From Lentimicrobiaceae bacterium (GTDB lineage Bacteria; Bacteroidota; Bacteroidia; Bacteroidales; JAGONC01): a DNA stretch of 38,084 nucleotides. A program made the position numbers and the translations under genes. Position 1 is the stretch's first letter. Every line of letters begins with the position of its first letter. The notes below the pieces were generated by a model that searched no databases, was not told where the DNA came from, and was given only the letters and a program-made list of their open reading frames with translations. The stretch covers positions 1 through 38,084 of the forward strand of contig JAGONC010000032.1 of NCBI GenBank assembly GCA_017993235.1, read 5' to 3'. This document shows positions 24,866-32,793 of this stretch, piece after piece.

Positions 24866-26512
24866 ATGTATCATATCAATGAATTGAACGAGAAGCTTGT
24901 AACCGAGCTTAGAGACATTGCAAAAGAACTCAATATTACCAGCAGCGAAAATTTGAAAAAGCAGGATCTGATCAACATGATCCTTGATTATCAGGCCGAT
25001 AATCCTTCGGAGGACCTGCTTCAGAAAGAGAAGAAGGGTGTGAAAAAGACCCTGAGGCTGAGGCGAAAAAGAACTCCCTCTGATTTGGAAAGGAAAATGG
25101 AACCCAAAAGTTTCACTCCGGCACCGGAAATTCCCTCGAAGCCGAAATCGGAGGTGATCCCGGATTTTATGGAAGAACCGGAAAACGGTGAAGAGATCCT
25201 GAACATCATGGAGGGTGAAACCTTCAGTCTTGACCTGGAAGAATCACCGTCAGTGACCCAGACCGGGGAGCCGGAACTGGAAACAGCCGAAACCGATCAG
25301 GAAAAAGAAGAAGTGGGGTCACGGTCATTCAAGGATAAACCCGGCTACCGGAACAAGCATGTGGAACGGCATAAGGATGAATACACCTTTGAGTTTGAAG
25401 GTATCGTCATGGCGGAAGGTGTACTGGAGATCATGCCCGACGGGTATGGATTCTTACGTTCATCGGACTATAACTACCTGAATTCACCCGATGATATTTA
25501 CGTTTCCCAGTCACAGATCAAGCTTTTCGGACTGAAGACCGGTGATACGGTTCAGGGAAGTATCCGTCCGCCAAAAGAGGGAGAAAAGTACTTTCCGCTG
25601 ATCAAGGTCGAAATGATCAACGGCCGTGATCCCGAAGATACGCGCGACCGCATACCGTTTGATTATCTCACACCATTGTTCCCCGTCGAGAAGTTCAGGC
25701 TGACAGGGCATCCCCAGGAGACCCTCTCCACACGGATCATCGATCTTTTCACCCCCATTGGAAAAGGACAGAGGGGATTGATCGTAGCGCAACCGAAAAC
25801 GGGTAAGACGGTTCTTCTCAAAGAGATAGCCAATGCGATTGCCTATAACCACCCGGAGGCTTATCTGATCATTCTGCTGATCGATGAACGTCCGGAGGAA
25901 GTGACCGATATGGAACGCAGTGTGAATGCGGAGGTCATCAGCTCCACTTTCGATGAGCCGGCCGAACGGCATGTCAGGATATCAACCATTGTGCTGGAAA
26001 AAGCCAAAAGAATGGTGGAATGCGGACACGATGTGGTCATTCTGCTGGATTCGATCACCCGTCTGGCCAGGGCTCACAATACTGTGATGCCTGCCTCAGG
26101 CAAAGTGCTTTCCGGAGGTGTTGAAGCCAATGCACTCCAAAAACCCAAACGCTTTTTCGGTGCAGCAAGAAAGATCGAAGGCGGAGGATCGCTGACCATC
26201 ATCGCAACCGCGCTGATCGACACCGGATCAAAAATGGATGAGGTGATCTTTGAAGAATTCAAAGGCACAGGGAATATGGAACTCCAGCTCGACCGTAAAC
26301 TGGCGAATAAGCGCATCTGGCCTGCCATTGATATTGTCGCTTCCAGCACGCGTCGCGAAGAATTGCTGCTCGACAAGGAGACACTCCAACGAATCTGGAT
26401 CCTGAGGAATCACCTGGGCGATATGAATCCACTGGAAGCTATGGAGTTTCTGAAGGATAAAATGAAATTCACCCAATCGAACGAGGAGTTTCTCATTTCG
26501 ATGAATGCCTGA
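24866..26512 (+). CDS. rho: Transcription termination factor Rho
   Basis: A 548-residue hexameric RNA-dependent ATPase that ends transcription. The N-terminal Rho_N helix bundle (about 1-45) and the cold-shock-type primary RNA-binding domain (about 173-252, with [14 protein letters not shown] and [13 protein letters not shown]) are separated by a charged, Pro/Glu-rich linker of about 125 residues (50-172). E. coli Rho lacks this linker. The ATPase domain has Walker A PKTGKT (310-315), [14 protein letters not shown] (340-353), Walker B VVILLDS (390-396), the Q-loop and R-loop region [20 protein letters not shown], and the C-terminal RREELLLD. All motor residues look intact. Linker insertions are known in Bacteroidota Rho. 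Confidence 0.98.
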   Translation: MYHINELNEKLVTELRDIAKELNITSSENLKKQDLINMILDYQADNPSEDLLQKEKKGVKKTLRLRRKRTPSDLERKMEPKSFTPAPEIPSKPKSEVIPDFMEEPENGEEILNIMEGETFSLDLEESPSVTQTGEPELETAETDQEKEEVGSRSFKDKPGYRNKHVERHKDEYTFEFEGIVMAEGVLEIMPDGYGFLRSSDYNYLNSPDDIYVSQSQIKLFGLKTGDTVQGSIRPPKEGEKYFPLIKVEMINGRDPEDTRDRIPFDYLTPLFPVEKFRLTGHPQETLSTRIIDLFTPIGKGQRGLIVAQPKTGKTVLLKEIANAIAYNHPEAYLIILLIDERPEEVTDMERSVNAEVISSTFDEPAERHVRISTIVLEKAKRMVECGHDVVILLDSITRLARAHNTVMPASGKVLSGGVEANALQKPKRFFGAARKIEGGGSLTIIATALIDTGSKMDEVIFEEFKGTGNMELQLDRKLANKRIWPAIDIVASSTRREELLLDKETLQRIWILRNHLGDMNPLEAMEFLKDKMKFTQSNEEFLISMNA

Positions 26513-26524
26513 GCCTCAAGGAAA

Positions 26525-26541
26525 GGATGACCTGGTCATCC
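26525..26541. terminator. Hairpin between convergent rho and mpl
   Basis: GGATGAC-CTG-GTCATCC is a perfect 7-bp stem with a 3-base loop, 12 bases after the rho stop and containing the mpl TGA (26538-26536). T-rich sequence follows only about 10 bases later on the plus strand and as TTTCCTT on the minus strand, so it is an imperfect bidirectional terminator. Confidence 0.5.
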
Positions 26542-27897
26542 CTTCACAATCTTTTTCGCCAGGGCTGCCATATCCATCCCGCCGAAATCTCCTGAACTCA
26601 TCATCAGCAAGTTGGTATTGAACCAATCCATCTTTATCAGATCATTCATCATATTTTCTGAATCCGTATATACTTTCAGGTCCGGATGATTAAATGCTGT
26701 CCTGACCTGTTCAGGATGTATCTCGGGCAGGCGCTTCAACTGAATGGCATGGGGATTATAATACACCATGGGTAGATCTGCCATCACCATGGTATCCGCA
26801 TAATGAGAAAGAAAATTCCCGTTCAGACTGCTGTAGGTATGCAGTTCGATGCAAGCCACTAGCCTTCGTTCAGGAAACTGCTCCTTCACTGCCTCCACAG
26901 TGGCCATCAGTTTGGACGGTGCATGGGCAAAATCAATATAGACGGAGGTATGAGCATCTGATGCCAGTAATTCCAGGCGTTTGGCTGCACCGTTGAAAGT
27001 ACCGATGGCCCGGTCAAATTGACCATCGTCCACACCCAGCTGCTTGCAGAGCATCCTTGCACCCTCCAGATTGATCAGGTTATGCCGCCCAAAGACCTTC
27101 AGGGGAACCTCAACCGTATCCTGAACAAGAAAAGTCACCCCCTCACGGATTCGATAGACAGGCATCTGGTACGGAACTTTATTCACCCCTTTCTGTACCG
27201 ATTGACTGACCGCCCTGACATGTTCATCCTCCATGTTATAAACCAGGATACCACCCGGAGGCACCAGTCCTGCAAAGATCCGAAACTGCTCCAGGTAATC
27301 TTCAAACACAGGAAAAACGTTGATATGATCCCAGGCAATCCCGCTGATCAAAGCAAGATCAGGCCGATATACATGAAATTTTGGTCGTTTGTCCAGGGCA
27401 GAGGTAAGGTACTCATCGCCTTCGAACACCATTAGATGGCTGTCGTTGGTCAGATGTACCGTATCTTCACACCCGTGTACCGGCGCTCCGATCATGTAGT
27501 CACAGGGGATCCCGCAGGAATAAAGAACATGCAGAACCATGGCCGTGATGGTCGTCTTGCCATGACTGCCGCCGATCACCACCCTGATCTTATTTCTGGC
27601 ATGTGCATAAAGAAACTCAGGAAAAGAATAGATCGTCAGGTTCAGTTCCTTTGCGCGAACGAGCTCAGGATTATCGGCTCGTGCATGCATTCCCAGGATC
27701 ACGGCATCCAAACCGGGATGAATCCGGTCAGCTGACCAGCCCTCCCGTTCAGGCAACAATCCAAACGAAGCGAGCCTGCTTTTTGAAGGCTCAAAAAGCT
27801 CATCATCTGAGCCCGTCACGATGTCGCCCTTGCGATGCAGCGCGATGGCCAGGTTGTGCATGACATTGCCGCCGATGGCGATGAAATGATAACGCAT
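26536..27897 (-). CDS. mpl: UDP-N-acetylmuramate:tripeptide ligase (Mpl)
   Basis: A 453-residue Mur-ligase family protein that reattaches L-Ala-gamma-D-Glu-meso-DAP to UDP-MurNAc during cell-wall recycling. The N-terminal Rossmann region starts RYHFIAIGGNVMHNLA with TGSDDEL. The ATP loop is GGSHGKTTIT (109-118). The central domain has EGDEYLTSALDKRPKFHVY and ISGIAWDHINVFP. The C-terminal domain has FNGAAKRLELL and YIDFAHAPSKL. The motifs MHARADNPEL and PKFHVYRPDL fit Mpl rather than MurC. The ATG at 27897 is chosen because a TAAATTTG promoter box at 27944-27937 falls inside the longer frame (to 27966). Divergent from the S9 peptidase gene. Confidence 0.93.
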   Translation of the reverse strand: MRYHFIAIGGNVMHNLAIALHRKGDIVTGSDDELFEPSKSRLASFGLLPEREGWSADRIHPGLDAVILGMHARADNPELVRAKELNLTIYSFPEFLYAHARNKIRVVIGGSHGKTTITAMVLHVLYSCGIPCDYMIGAPVHGCEDTVHLTNDSHLMVFEGDEYLTSALDKRPKFHVYRPDLALISGIAWDHINVFPVFEDYLEQFRIFAGLVPPGGILVYNMEDEHVRAVSQSVQKGVNKVPYQMPVYRIREGVTFLVQDTVEVPLKVFGRHNLINLEGARMLCKQLGVDDGQFDRAIGTFNGAAKRLELLASDAHTSVYIDFAHAPSKLMATVEAVKEQFPERRLVACIELHTYSSLNGNFLSHYADTMVMADLPMVYYNPHAIQLKRLPEIHPEQVRTAFNHPDLKVYTDSENMMNDLIKMDWFNTNLLMMSSGDFGGMDMAALAKKIVKG

Positions 27898-27936
27898 ATT
27901 GCCTGTATAATGATTTTCCGAAATGAATGAATCCGT

Positions 27937-27944
27937 CAAATTTA
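27937..27944 (-). promoter_or_regulatory. Candidate -7 box for mpl
   Basis: TAAATTTG on the minus strand matches TAnnTTTG, 39 bases upstream of the chosen mpl ATG. It helps to decide that start. Confidence 0.4.
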
Positions 27945-27950
27945 GGGTTA

Positions 27951-27984
27951 TTTGGGGCCTTCTCACAGATTTTTGCTACTTTCG
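27951..27984 (+). promoter_or_regulatory. Candidate promoter for the S9 peptidase gene
   Basis: TTTG (27951-27954), a 22-base spacer and TACTTTCG (27977-27984, 7 of 8 to TAnnTTTG). The spacer is slightly long. The ATG follows at 28018. Confidence 0.4.
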
Positions 27985-28017
27985 CCGGGAAATTATTTTT
28001 AAAGCAAATCATACCTT

Positions 28018-30042
28018 ATGAAAAAAGCGATCTGTTATCTGATAATGATCCTGTTGTCCAGTTCCTTTACCGTATCCGGTCAGGAAAAATTAAAGGCTGA
28101 AAATTTGTGGCAGATGGGCCGGGTGGATGACATCCAGGTATCACCCGACGGACAGATGGTTCTTTATGGTGTTACCCGGTACGATCTGACCGAGAACAAG
28201 GGTAACCGTGATCTGTACGTAGTTCCGGTGATGGGTGGTGAAGCAAGAAAAGTAACTGATTTTGAAGGAAATGAGTTTAATGGCGTCTGGCGACCGGATG
28301 GCCAGAAGATCGGGTTTCTGAGTGCAAAAAACGGAACGGTCCAGATCTGGGAGGTCAATCCGGATGGCTCAGATCCAAAACAAATTTCCAACATTGAAAA
28401 TGGCATCAACGGATTTTCCTATTCACCCGTTCTCACCCATATTTTATATTGTCAGGACATGAAACTGGACTCGGCAGCCATTGATTATTATCCCGACCTG
28501 CCCAAGGCTAACGTAATGATAATTAATGATTTGATGTACCGTCACTGGAACAGCTGGCATGATTATTCCTACAGCCACATTTTTGTGACCAGGTACGATA
28601 CTGCCGCTATTAAAGACGGAATGGACATTATGGAAAACGAGCCATGGGACACCCCGCTGGCTCCCTTCGGGGGAATGGAGCAGATTGCCTGGAGCCCTGA
28701 TGGCAAGACCATCGTCTATACCTGCAAAAAGATGAAGGGTAAAGATTATGCCTTAAGTACAAATTCGGATCTTTACCTTTATGATATGAAACTAAGGATG
28801 ACCTACAATATTACCAAAGATATGAAGGGTTACGATATGGATCCCGTTTTTTCACACGATGGTCAGAAGATTGTATGGAAAAGTATGGCGACCGATGGAT
28901 ATGAGTCCGATAAGGAGAGGATGATGATGCTTGATCTTTCCGATGGATCTATAAAAGACCTTTCAGAAGGATTTGACCAGAACTGTTCGGGGTTTGTCTG
29001 GTCGGAAGACAACGAAATCATTTTTTTCATCAGCGGCATCAACGCAACCTATCAGGTCCATGCCCATTCCCTTCCGACGGGTAACACAGTCCCAATAACC
29101 CTTGGCGCTCATGATTATACATCGATCGCCCTGGCTGGACCACAGCTTGTTGGCACAAGAATGTCGTTGTCAGCGCCCACAGAGATATACAGGGTTGACC
29201 TGGATGGATCCCAGGTGCAGATAAGTTTCACCAATAAGAACTTACTTTCAAAAATTACCATGGGAGAAGTCAAAGAAAGGTGGATAAAAACAACCGATGG
29301 AAAGGACATGCTGGTCTGGGTCGTTTACCCTCCGTCCTTTGACCGTAACAAATCCTATCCAGCGCTGTTATACTGCCAGGGAGGTCCGCAAAGTGCGGTC
29401 AGCCAGTTCTGGTCGTATCGCTGGAATCTCCAGATGATGGCGGCAAACGGTTATATCGTGGTCGCCCCAAACCGGAGAGGTCTACCCACCTTCGGGCAGG
29501 AATGGAACGACCAGATTGCCGGGGACTATGGCGGGCAAAACATGAAAGATATGCTTTCCGCTATCGATGAACTGGCCAAAGAACCGTATGTGGATGCAAA
29601 ACGACTGGGTGCAGTCGGAGCCAGCTACGGGGGGTACAGCGTTCTATGGCTTGCCGGCCATCATGAAAAACGCTTCAAGGCTTTTATTTCTCATTGCGGG
29701 ATCTATAATTTTGAAAGCATGTACGGTTCCACGGAAGAATACTTCTTTATCAACCATGATTATGAGGGACCGTTCTGGCAGCAGCCAAAACCCAACAGCT
29801 ACAGTTTCTCTCCTCATCTGAGCGTGGATAAATGGGACACCCCCATCATGCTGGTCACCGGAGGGTATGATTTCCGCATTTCCTATACCCAGAGCATGGA
29901 AGCATTCAATGCAGCTCAGCTGCGTGGCATCCCAAGCCGGCTCCTGTTCTTCCCGGAAGAATCGCATTTTGTCCTGAAACCACAGAATGCGGTGTTATGG
30001 CAGAGGGAATTCTTCAAATGGCTGGATACCTATCTCAAGTAG
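28018..30042 (+). CDS. S9 family (prolyl oligopeptidase-type) serine peptidase
   Basis: A 674-residue exported peptidase. A signal peptide (AICYLIMILLSSSFTVSG, cleavage near 21-22) is followed by a WD40-like beta-propeller (about 30-410, repeated SPDGQMVLYGV, RPDGQKIGFLS, SPDGKTIVYTC, SHDGQKIVWKS). The C-terminal alpha/beta-hydrolase domain (about 420-674) has the catalytic triad S536 (GASYGGYSV), D618 (GGYDFRI) and H650 (EESHFVL). It likely hydrolyses oligopeptides in the periplasm, as dipeptidyl or acylaminoacyl peptidases of this family do. The exact specificity cannot be read from the sequence. It is divergent from mpl. Confidence 0.93.
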   Translation: MKKAICYLIMILLSSSFTVSGQEKLKAENLWQMGRVDDIQVSPDGQMVLYGVTRYDLTENKGNRDLYVVPVMGGEARKVTDFEGNEFNGVWRPDGQKIGFLSAKNGTVQIWEVNPDGSDPKQISNIENGINGFSYSPVLTHILYCQDMKLDSAAIDYYPDLPKANVMIINDLMYRHWNSWHDYSYSHIFVTRYDTAAIKDGMDIMENEPWDTPLAPFGGMEQIAWSPDGKTIVYTCKKMKGKDYALSTNSDLYLYDMKLRMTYNITKDMKGYDMDPVFSHDGQKIVWKSMATDGYESDKERMMMLDLSDGSIKDLSEGFDQNCSGFVWSEDNEIIFFISGINATYQVHAHSLPTGNTVPITLGAHDYTSIALAGPQLVGTRMSLSAPTEIYRVDLDGSQVQISFTNKNLLSKITMGEVKERWIKTTDGKDMLVWVVYPPSFDRNKSYPALLYCQGGPQSAVSQFWSYRWNLQMMAANGYIVVAPNRRGLPTFGQEWNDQIAGDYGGQNMKDMLSAIDELAKEPYVDAKRLGAVGASYGGYSVLWLAGHHEKRFKAFISHCGIYNFESMYGSTEEYFFINHDYEGPFWQQPKPNSYSFSPHLSVDKWDTPIMLVTGGYDFRISYTQSMEAFNAAQLRGIPSRLLFFPEESHFVLKPQNAVLWQREFFKWLDTYLK

Positions 30043-30063
30043 ATTGCCGATTGCTGATCGCTG
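30043..30063 (+). repeat. Three heptamer tandem repeats directly after the S9 peptidase stop
   Basis: ATTGCCG, ATTGCTG and ATCGCTG follow each other with no gap from the base after the TAG stop (30040-30042). Confidence 0.75.
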
Positions 30064-30091
30064 ATGTTCAATGTAAATGTTTTTCTCTGCG

Positions 30092-30670
30092 ATGGAAATT
30101 AAACGTTGCCAATGGCCAGACAATGATCTGCTGATGATCAGATATCACGATCAGGAATGGGGTACTCCCATATTTGAAGATCAAAAGCTTTTTGAATACA
30201 TTGTACTGGGCACTTTTCAGGCAGGGCTCAACTGGCGTATGATACTTCATAAAAGGGATAATTTCCGTAAAGCTTTCCTTGAATTTAACCCGCAGGTCAT
30301 TGCCCTGTTCAAGCAAAATGAGATTAACTCCCTGCTGGAAAACAAAGGGATCATCCGGAATAAAGCAAAGATCGTTGCAACTGTCAATAATGCAACAAGG
30401 TTTCTTGAGATTCAAAAGAACTATGGCACCTTCAGCGGTTTTATATGGAGCTATACGAAAAATAAACCTATTCATAATTCCTGGACCAATATCAGCCAGA
30501 TACCGTCACGCTCTGAACTATCCGACAGGATCAGCAGAGATCTGATCAAGGCTGGTTTTAAATTCGCAGGTACGAAAATAGTTTACGCATTCCTTCAAGC
30601 CATTGGTATGGTAAATGACCACACCAAAGATTGCTTCCGGTACAGGGAGATTCAGGCAATGGTCCTTTAA
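30092..30670 (+). CDS. tag: DNA-3-methyladenine glycosylase I
   Basis: A 192-residue helix-hairpin-helix-type glycosylase that removes 3-methyladenine. The four zinc-snap ligands of E. coli Tag are present: Cys6 (EIKRCQW), His19 (IRYHDQEWG) and, near the C-terminus, the His and Cys of NDHTKDC. The base-pocket Tyr (RYHD) and Trp (AGLNW) are kept. The residue matching E. coli Glu38 is changed: the usual Glu (or Asp) before xxQAGLSW reads Gly here (IVLGTFQAGLNW). The ATG at 30092 (MEIKRC) fits family N-termini. An ATG at 30077 would add five residues. It is convergent with msrB. Confidence 0.93.
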   Translation: MEIKRCQWPDNDLLMIRYHDQEWGTPIFEDQKLFEYIVLGTFQAGLNWRMILHKRDNFRKAFLEFNPQVIALFKQNEINSLLENKGIIRNKAKIVATVNNATRFLEIQKNYGTFSGFIWSYTKNKPIHNSWTNISQIPSRSELSDRISRDLIKAGFKFAGTKIVYAFLQAIGMVNDHTKDCFRYREIQAMVL

Positions 30671-30679
30671 GCGCTAAGA

Positions 30680-31216
30680 TTATTTTTTCACTTCGCTGGA
30701 GTCCGGTTCAAAGCGCAATGCTTCGGAGTTGATGCAATAACGCAGCCCGGTTGGTAATGGCCCGTCTTCGAACACATGCCCTAGGTGCCCCCCACAATTC
30801 GCACACAATACTTCTTTGCGTACCATCCCATAGCTGCGATCGATGTGTATGTGCACATTGTGTTCGAGGTAAGGTGCATTAAAGGCCGGCCATCCGCAAC
30901 CGGAGTTGAACTTGGTTTCCGATTCGAACAGTTTCTGACCACAACCGGCACAATGATAGGTACCTTTTTCGAAGAATTCGTCATATTCCCCTGTATATGG
31001 ACGCTCGGTCCCCTTCTCCCGCAATATATGAAACTGCACCGGAGTGAGGTACTGACGCCACTCTTCCGCTGTCTTTTCCACCGGAAAACGAACAGAATCT
31101 CCTGCCATTGTATCCATAGTTGACTGATAATTGATATATTGCCCCTTGGATGATAGGATCATTACTGCTGAAAGTATCATCATTACGATCCATATGCCCG
31201 GGCTGGTTAATTTCAT
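30680..31216 (-). CDS. msrB: Peptide-methionine (R)-S-oxide reductase, exported/membrane-anchored
   Basis: A 178-residue MsrB. An N-terminal hydrophobic segment (GIWIVMMILSAVMILSS, about 7-23) should export or anchor it, so it probably repairs oxidised methionines in the envelope. The catalytic domain (about 50-170) has the zinc cysteines C89/C92 and C138/C141, the likely resolving C107 in NSGCGWPAF, H146 in HLGHVFEDGP, and the catalytic C161 in RYCINSEALRF. All key residues are intact. The ATG at 31216 (MKLTSPG) places the hydrophobic segment at the N-terminus. The frame could extend to 31264 (MNFRKFF). Confidence 0.95.
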   Translation of the reverse strand: MKLTSPGIWIVMMILSAVMILSSKGQYINYQSTMDTMAGDSVRFPVEKTAEEWRQYLTPVQFHILREKGTERPYTGEYDEFFEKGTYHCAGCGQKLFESETKFNSGCGWPAFNAPYLEHNVHIHIDRSYGMVRKEVLCANCGGHLGHVFEDGPLPTGLRYCINSEALRFEPDSSEVKK

Positions 31217-31294
31217 AAAAGTTCCTATTTTCTGTTTAAACAAAAAAAACTTTCTAAAGTTCACCTCCCTCCTATATCTTTCATCTTAATTCTA

Positions 31295-31349
31295 TCTCTC
31301 CTTTCTCCTTTCTCCTCTCTCCTTTCTCCTCTCTCCTCTCTCCTCTCAC
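31295..31349 (+). repeat. Polypyrimidine TCTCC/TTTCTCC simple repeat upstream of the DUF456 operon
   Basis: About 55 bases of almost pure C/T built from CTCTCC and TTTCTCC units. It ends 9 bases before a TATCTTTG promoter box, so it occupies the place of the -33 element. Its reverse complement begins with the same 21 bases as the GA-rich tract behind batD (22181-22201). Confidence 0.85.
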
Positions 31350-31358
31350 TATTTATTT

Positions 31359-31366
31359 TATCTTTG
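31359..31366 (+). promoter_or_regulatory. -7 box for the DUF456-tktN-tktC operon
   Basis: TATCTTTG, a full match to TAnnTTTG, 17 bases before the ATG at 31384. The -33 position lies in the polypyrimidine tract and has no TTG. Confidence 0.5.
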
Positions 31367-31383
31367 CTAAAAATCTATTTTTT

Positions 31384-31860
31384 ATGGACCTTGTTTGGAT
31401 TATCCTGGGATGTATCCTGCTCATTGTGGGTATTCTGGGCAGTTTTCTCCCTGTATTGCCCGGTCCACCCCTGGCGTATATCGCACTGCTTATCCAGCAG
31501 TTCCGGGAAGAAAAACCCTTTTCCGTTAACTTCCTGATTATCTGGGCAGTGGTCACCACGGTCGTCATTTTGCTTGACTATTACGTACCGATCTGGGGTA
31601 CGAAGAAATTGGGAGGCACAAAAGCCGGCATGTGGGGAGCTACCATCGGGATGTTCATTGGGATTTTCTTTCTGCCGCCCCTCGGCATCATTCTGGGCCC
31701 TTTTATCGGGGCGGTGGTTGGGGAATTCACCAAGGGGATCGATTTTAAAATGGCCATGAAAGCCGGCTTTGGATCCTTTCTGGGATTTATTGCCGGCGTG
31801 GTGATGAAAACCGTTATCTCCCTGATCATGGGATTTTACCTGATCAGAAGTTTTTTCTAA
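31384..31860 (+). CDS. DUF456 family membrane protein
   Basis: A 158-residue, very hydrophobic protein. It starts DLVWIILGCILLIVGILGSF followed by the DUF456 motif LPVLPGPPLAYIALL, then TVVILLDYYVPIWGTKKLGG, with glycine-rich helices (GATIGMFIGIFF, GIILGPFIGAVVGEF, AGFGSFLGFIAGVVMKTVISLIM). The alternating G-rich helices and PxLPGP motif fit a small channel or scaffold-like integral protein, but its function is unknown. It precedes tktN by 10 bases, so it is probably co-transcribed with the transketolase halves. Confidence 0.9.
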   Translation: MDLVWIILGCILLIVGILGSFLPVLPGPPLAYIALLIQQFREEKPFSVNFLIIWAVVTTVVILLDYYVPIWGTKKLGGTKAGMWGATIGMFIGIFFLPPLGIILGPFIGAVVGEFTKGIDFKMAMKAGFGSFLGFIAGVVMKTVISLIMGFYLIRSFF

Positions 31861-31870
31861 GCCATTTACG

Positions 31871-32689
31871 ATGGATATGCACAAGATACATATGCTTAGC
31901 CGGCTTTCCAGGGAAATCCGGCAAGCGGTTCTGGAGAGCCTGGCAGAAGCCGGATCGGGTCACACAGGGGGATCGCTGGATCTGGCTGATATATTTACCT
32001 GCCTGTATTTCGATATTTTACGACACAATCCCAAATTCCCTGACTGGGAAGAGCGCGACCGGTTGATCTTATCCATCGGACATGTGGCCCCGGTTCTGTA
32101 TGCAACGCTTGCACAGGCAGGCTACTTTCCGAAACAGGAGTTACACACGCTCCGCAAGCTGGATTCACGCCTTCAGGGGCACCCGGGGAGGGAACACGGC
32201 CTGCCGGGAATCGAGCTGTCGGCAGGTTCACTGGGGCAGGGTCTTTCCGTGGCTGTCGGCCTTGCACTTGCTGCCCGTATGGATGAAAAACCATGGCGGG
32301 TTTACAGCATTCACGGTGATGGCGAGCTCCAGGAAGGTTCCATCTGGGAAGCAGCCATGAGCGCCTCACATTACAGGCTCGACAACCTCACGGCACTCAT
32401 CGACCGCAACGGCCTGCAGATCGACGGCAAGACCTCTGCTGTCATGGAGCTGGAACCGCTGGCCGATAAATGGAAAGCCTTCGGATGGCACGTGGTTCCC
32501 TGCGACGGGCACGATCATCAGGATATCCTCCGCGCGTACCGGGAGGCACAGCGTACAAAAGGAATGCCCACGGTCATCCTCGCCCATACGATCATGGGTA
32601 AAGGAGTCGCAAGTATCGAAGGCGACTATCGCTGGCACGGCAAAGCACCGACCAGGGAGCAGGCAGCACAGTTCATCCGGGAACTGTAA
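31871..32689 (+). CDS. tktN: Transketolase, N-terminal (thiamine-diphosphate binding) subunit
   Basis: The 272-residue N-terminal half of a split transketolase. It has GSGHTGGSLDLADIFTCLY, ILSIGHVAPVLYATLA, the GQGLSVAVGLALAARM helix and the thiamine-diphosphate/metal motif GDGELQEGSIWEAAMSA with N in DRNGLQIDG. The partner half, carrying the pyrimidine-binding and C-terminal domains, follows after 104 bases. Transketolase shuttles two-carbon units in the non-oxidative pentose phosphate pathway. Split forms are common in archaea and some bacteria. A related two-subunit enzyme with other substrates cannot be excluded. Start ATG 31871. ATG 31877 is equally possible. Confidence 0.93.
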   Translation: MDMHKIHMLSRLSREIRQAVLESLAEAGSGHTGGSLDLADIFTCLYFDILRHNPKFPDWEERDRLILSIGHVAPVLYATLAQAGYFPKQELHTLRKLDSRLQGHPGREHGLPGIELSAGSLGQGLSVAVGLALAARMDEKPWRVYSIHGDGELQEGSIWEAAMSASHYRLDNLTALIDRNGLQIDGKTSAVMELEPLADKWKAFGWHVVPCDGHDHQDILRAYREAQRTKGMPTVILAHTIMGKGVASIEGDYRWHGKAPTREQAAQFIREL

Positions 32690-32691
32690 TA

Positions 32692-32727
32692 AAATCAAAT
32701 ATCATAAATCAAATATCATAAATCAAA
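32692..32727 (+). repeat. 14-bp tandem repeat between the transketolase halves
   Basis: AAATCAAATATCAT occurs twice head to tail (32692-32705, 32706-32719) and a third partial copy (AAATCAAA) follows. The array starts two bases after the tktN stop (32687-32689). Confidence 0.85.
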
Positions 32728-32732
32728 ATTGA

Positions 32733-32781
32733 GTTCCGTAGGAACGAAAGTATGGTAGCCAGGGGTGTAAACCCCTGGAGG
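32733..32781 (+). repeat. Double-hairpin element (likely dispersed repeat) ahead of tktC
   Basis: Two perfect hairpins lie 13 bases apart: GTTCC-GTA-GGAAC (32733-32745) and CCAGGGGT-GTAA-ACCCCTGG (32759-32778). The element ends in GGAGG and is followed by AAAGGAG, a rare Shine-Dalgarno-like sequence about six bases before the tktC ATG. From memory, GTTCCGTAGGAAC-type hairpins recur between genes in some Bacteroidota genomes. No second copy is in this window. Confidence 0.6.
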
Positions 32782-32793
32782 TAAAGGAGTCCA

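Noticed and set aside
27897..27966. Longer N-terminus for Mpl starting at 27966
   Set aside because: Mur-ligase N-termini begin at the RYHFIAIGG strand, and the extension covers a promoter-like TAAATTTG box.
30665..30690. Hairpin plus T-run between convergent tag and msrB
   Set aside because: The pairing is only three to four A/T-rich base pairs, although ATTATTTTTTC follows. Not strong enough for a terminator call.
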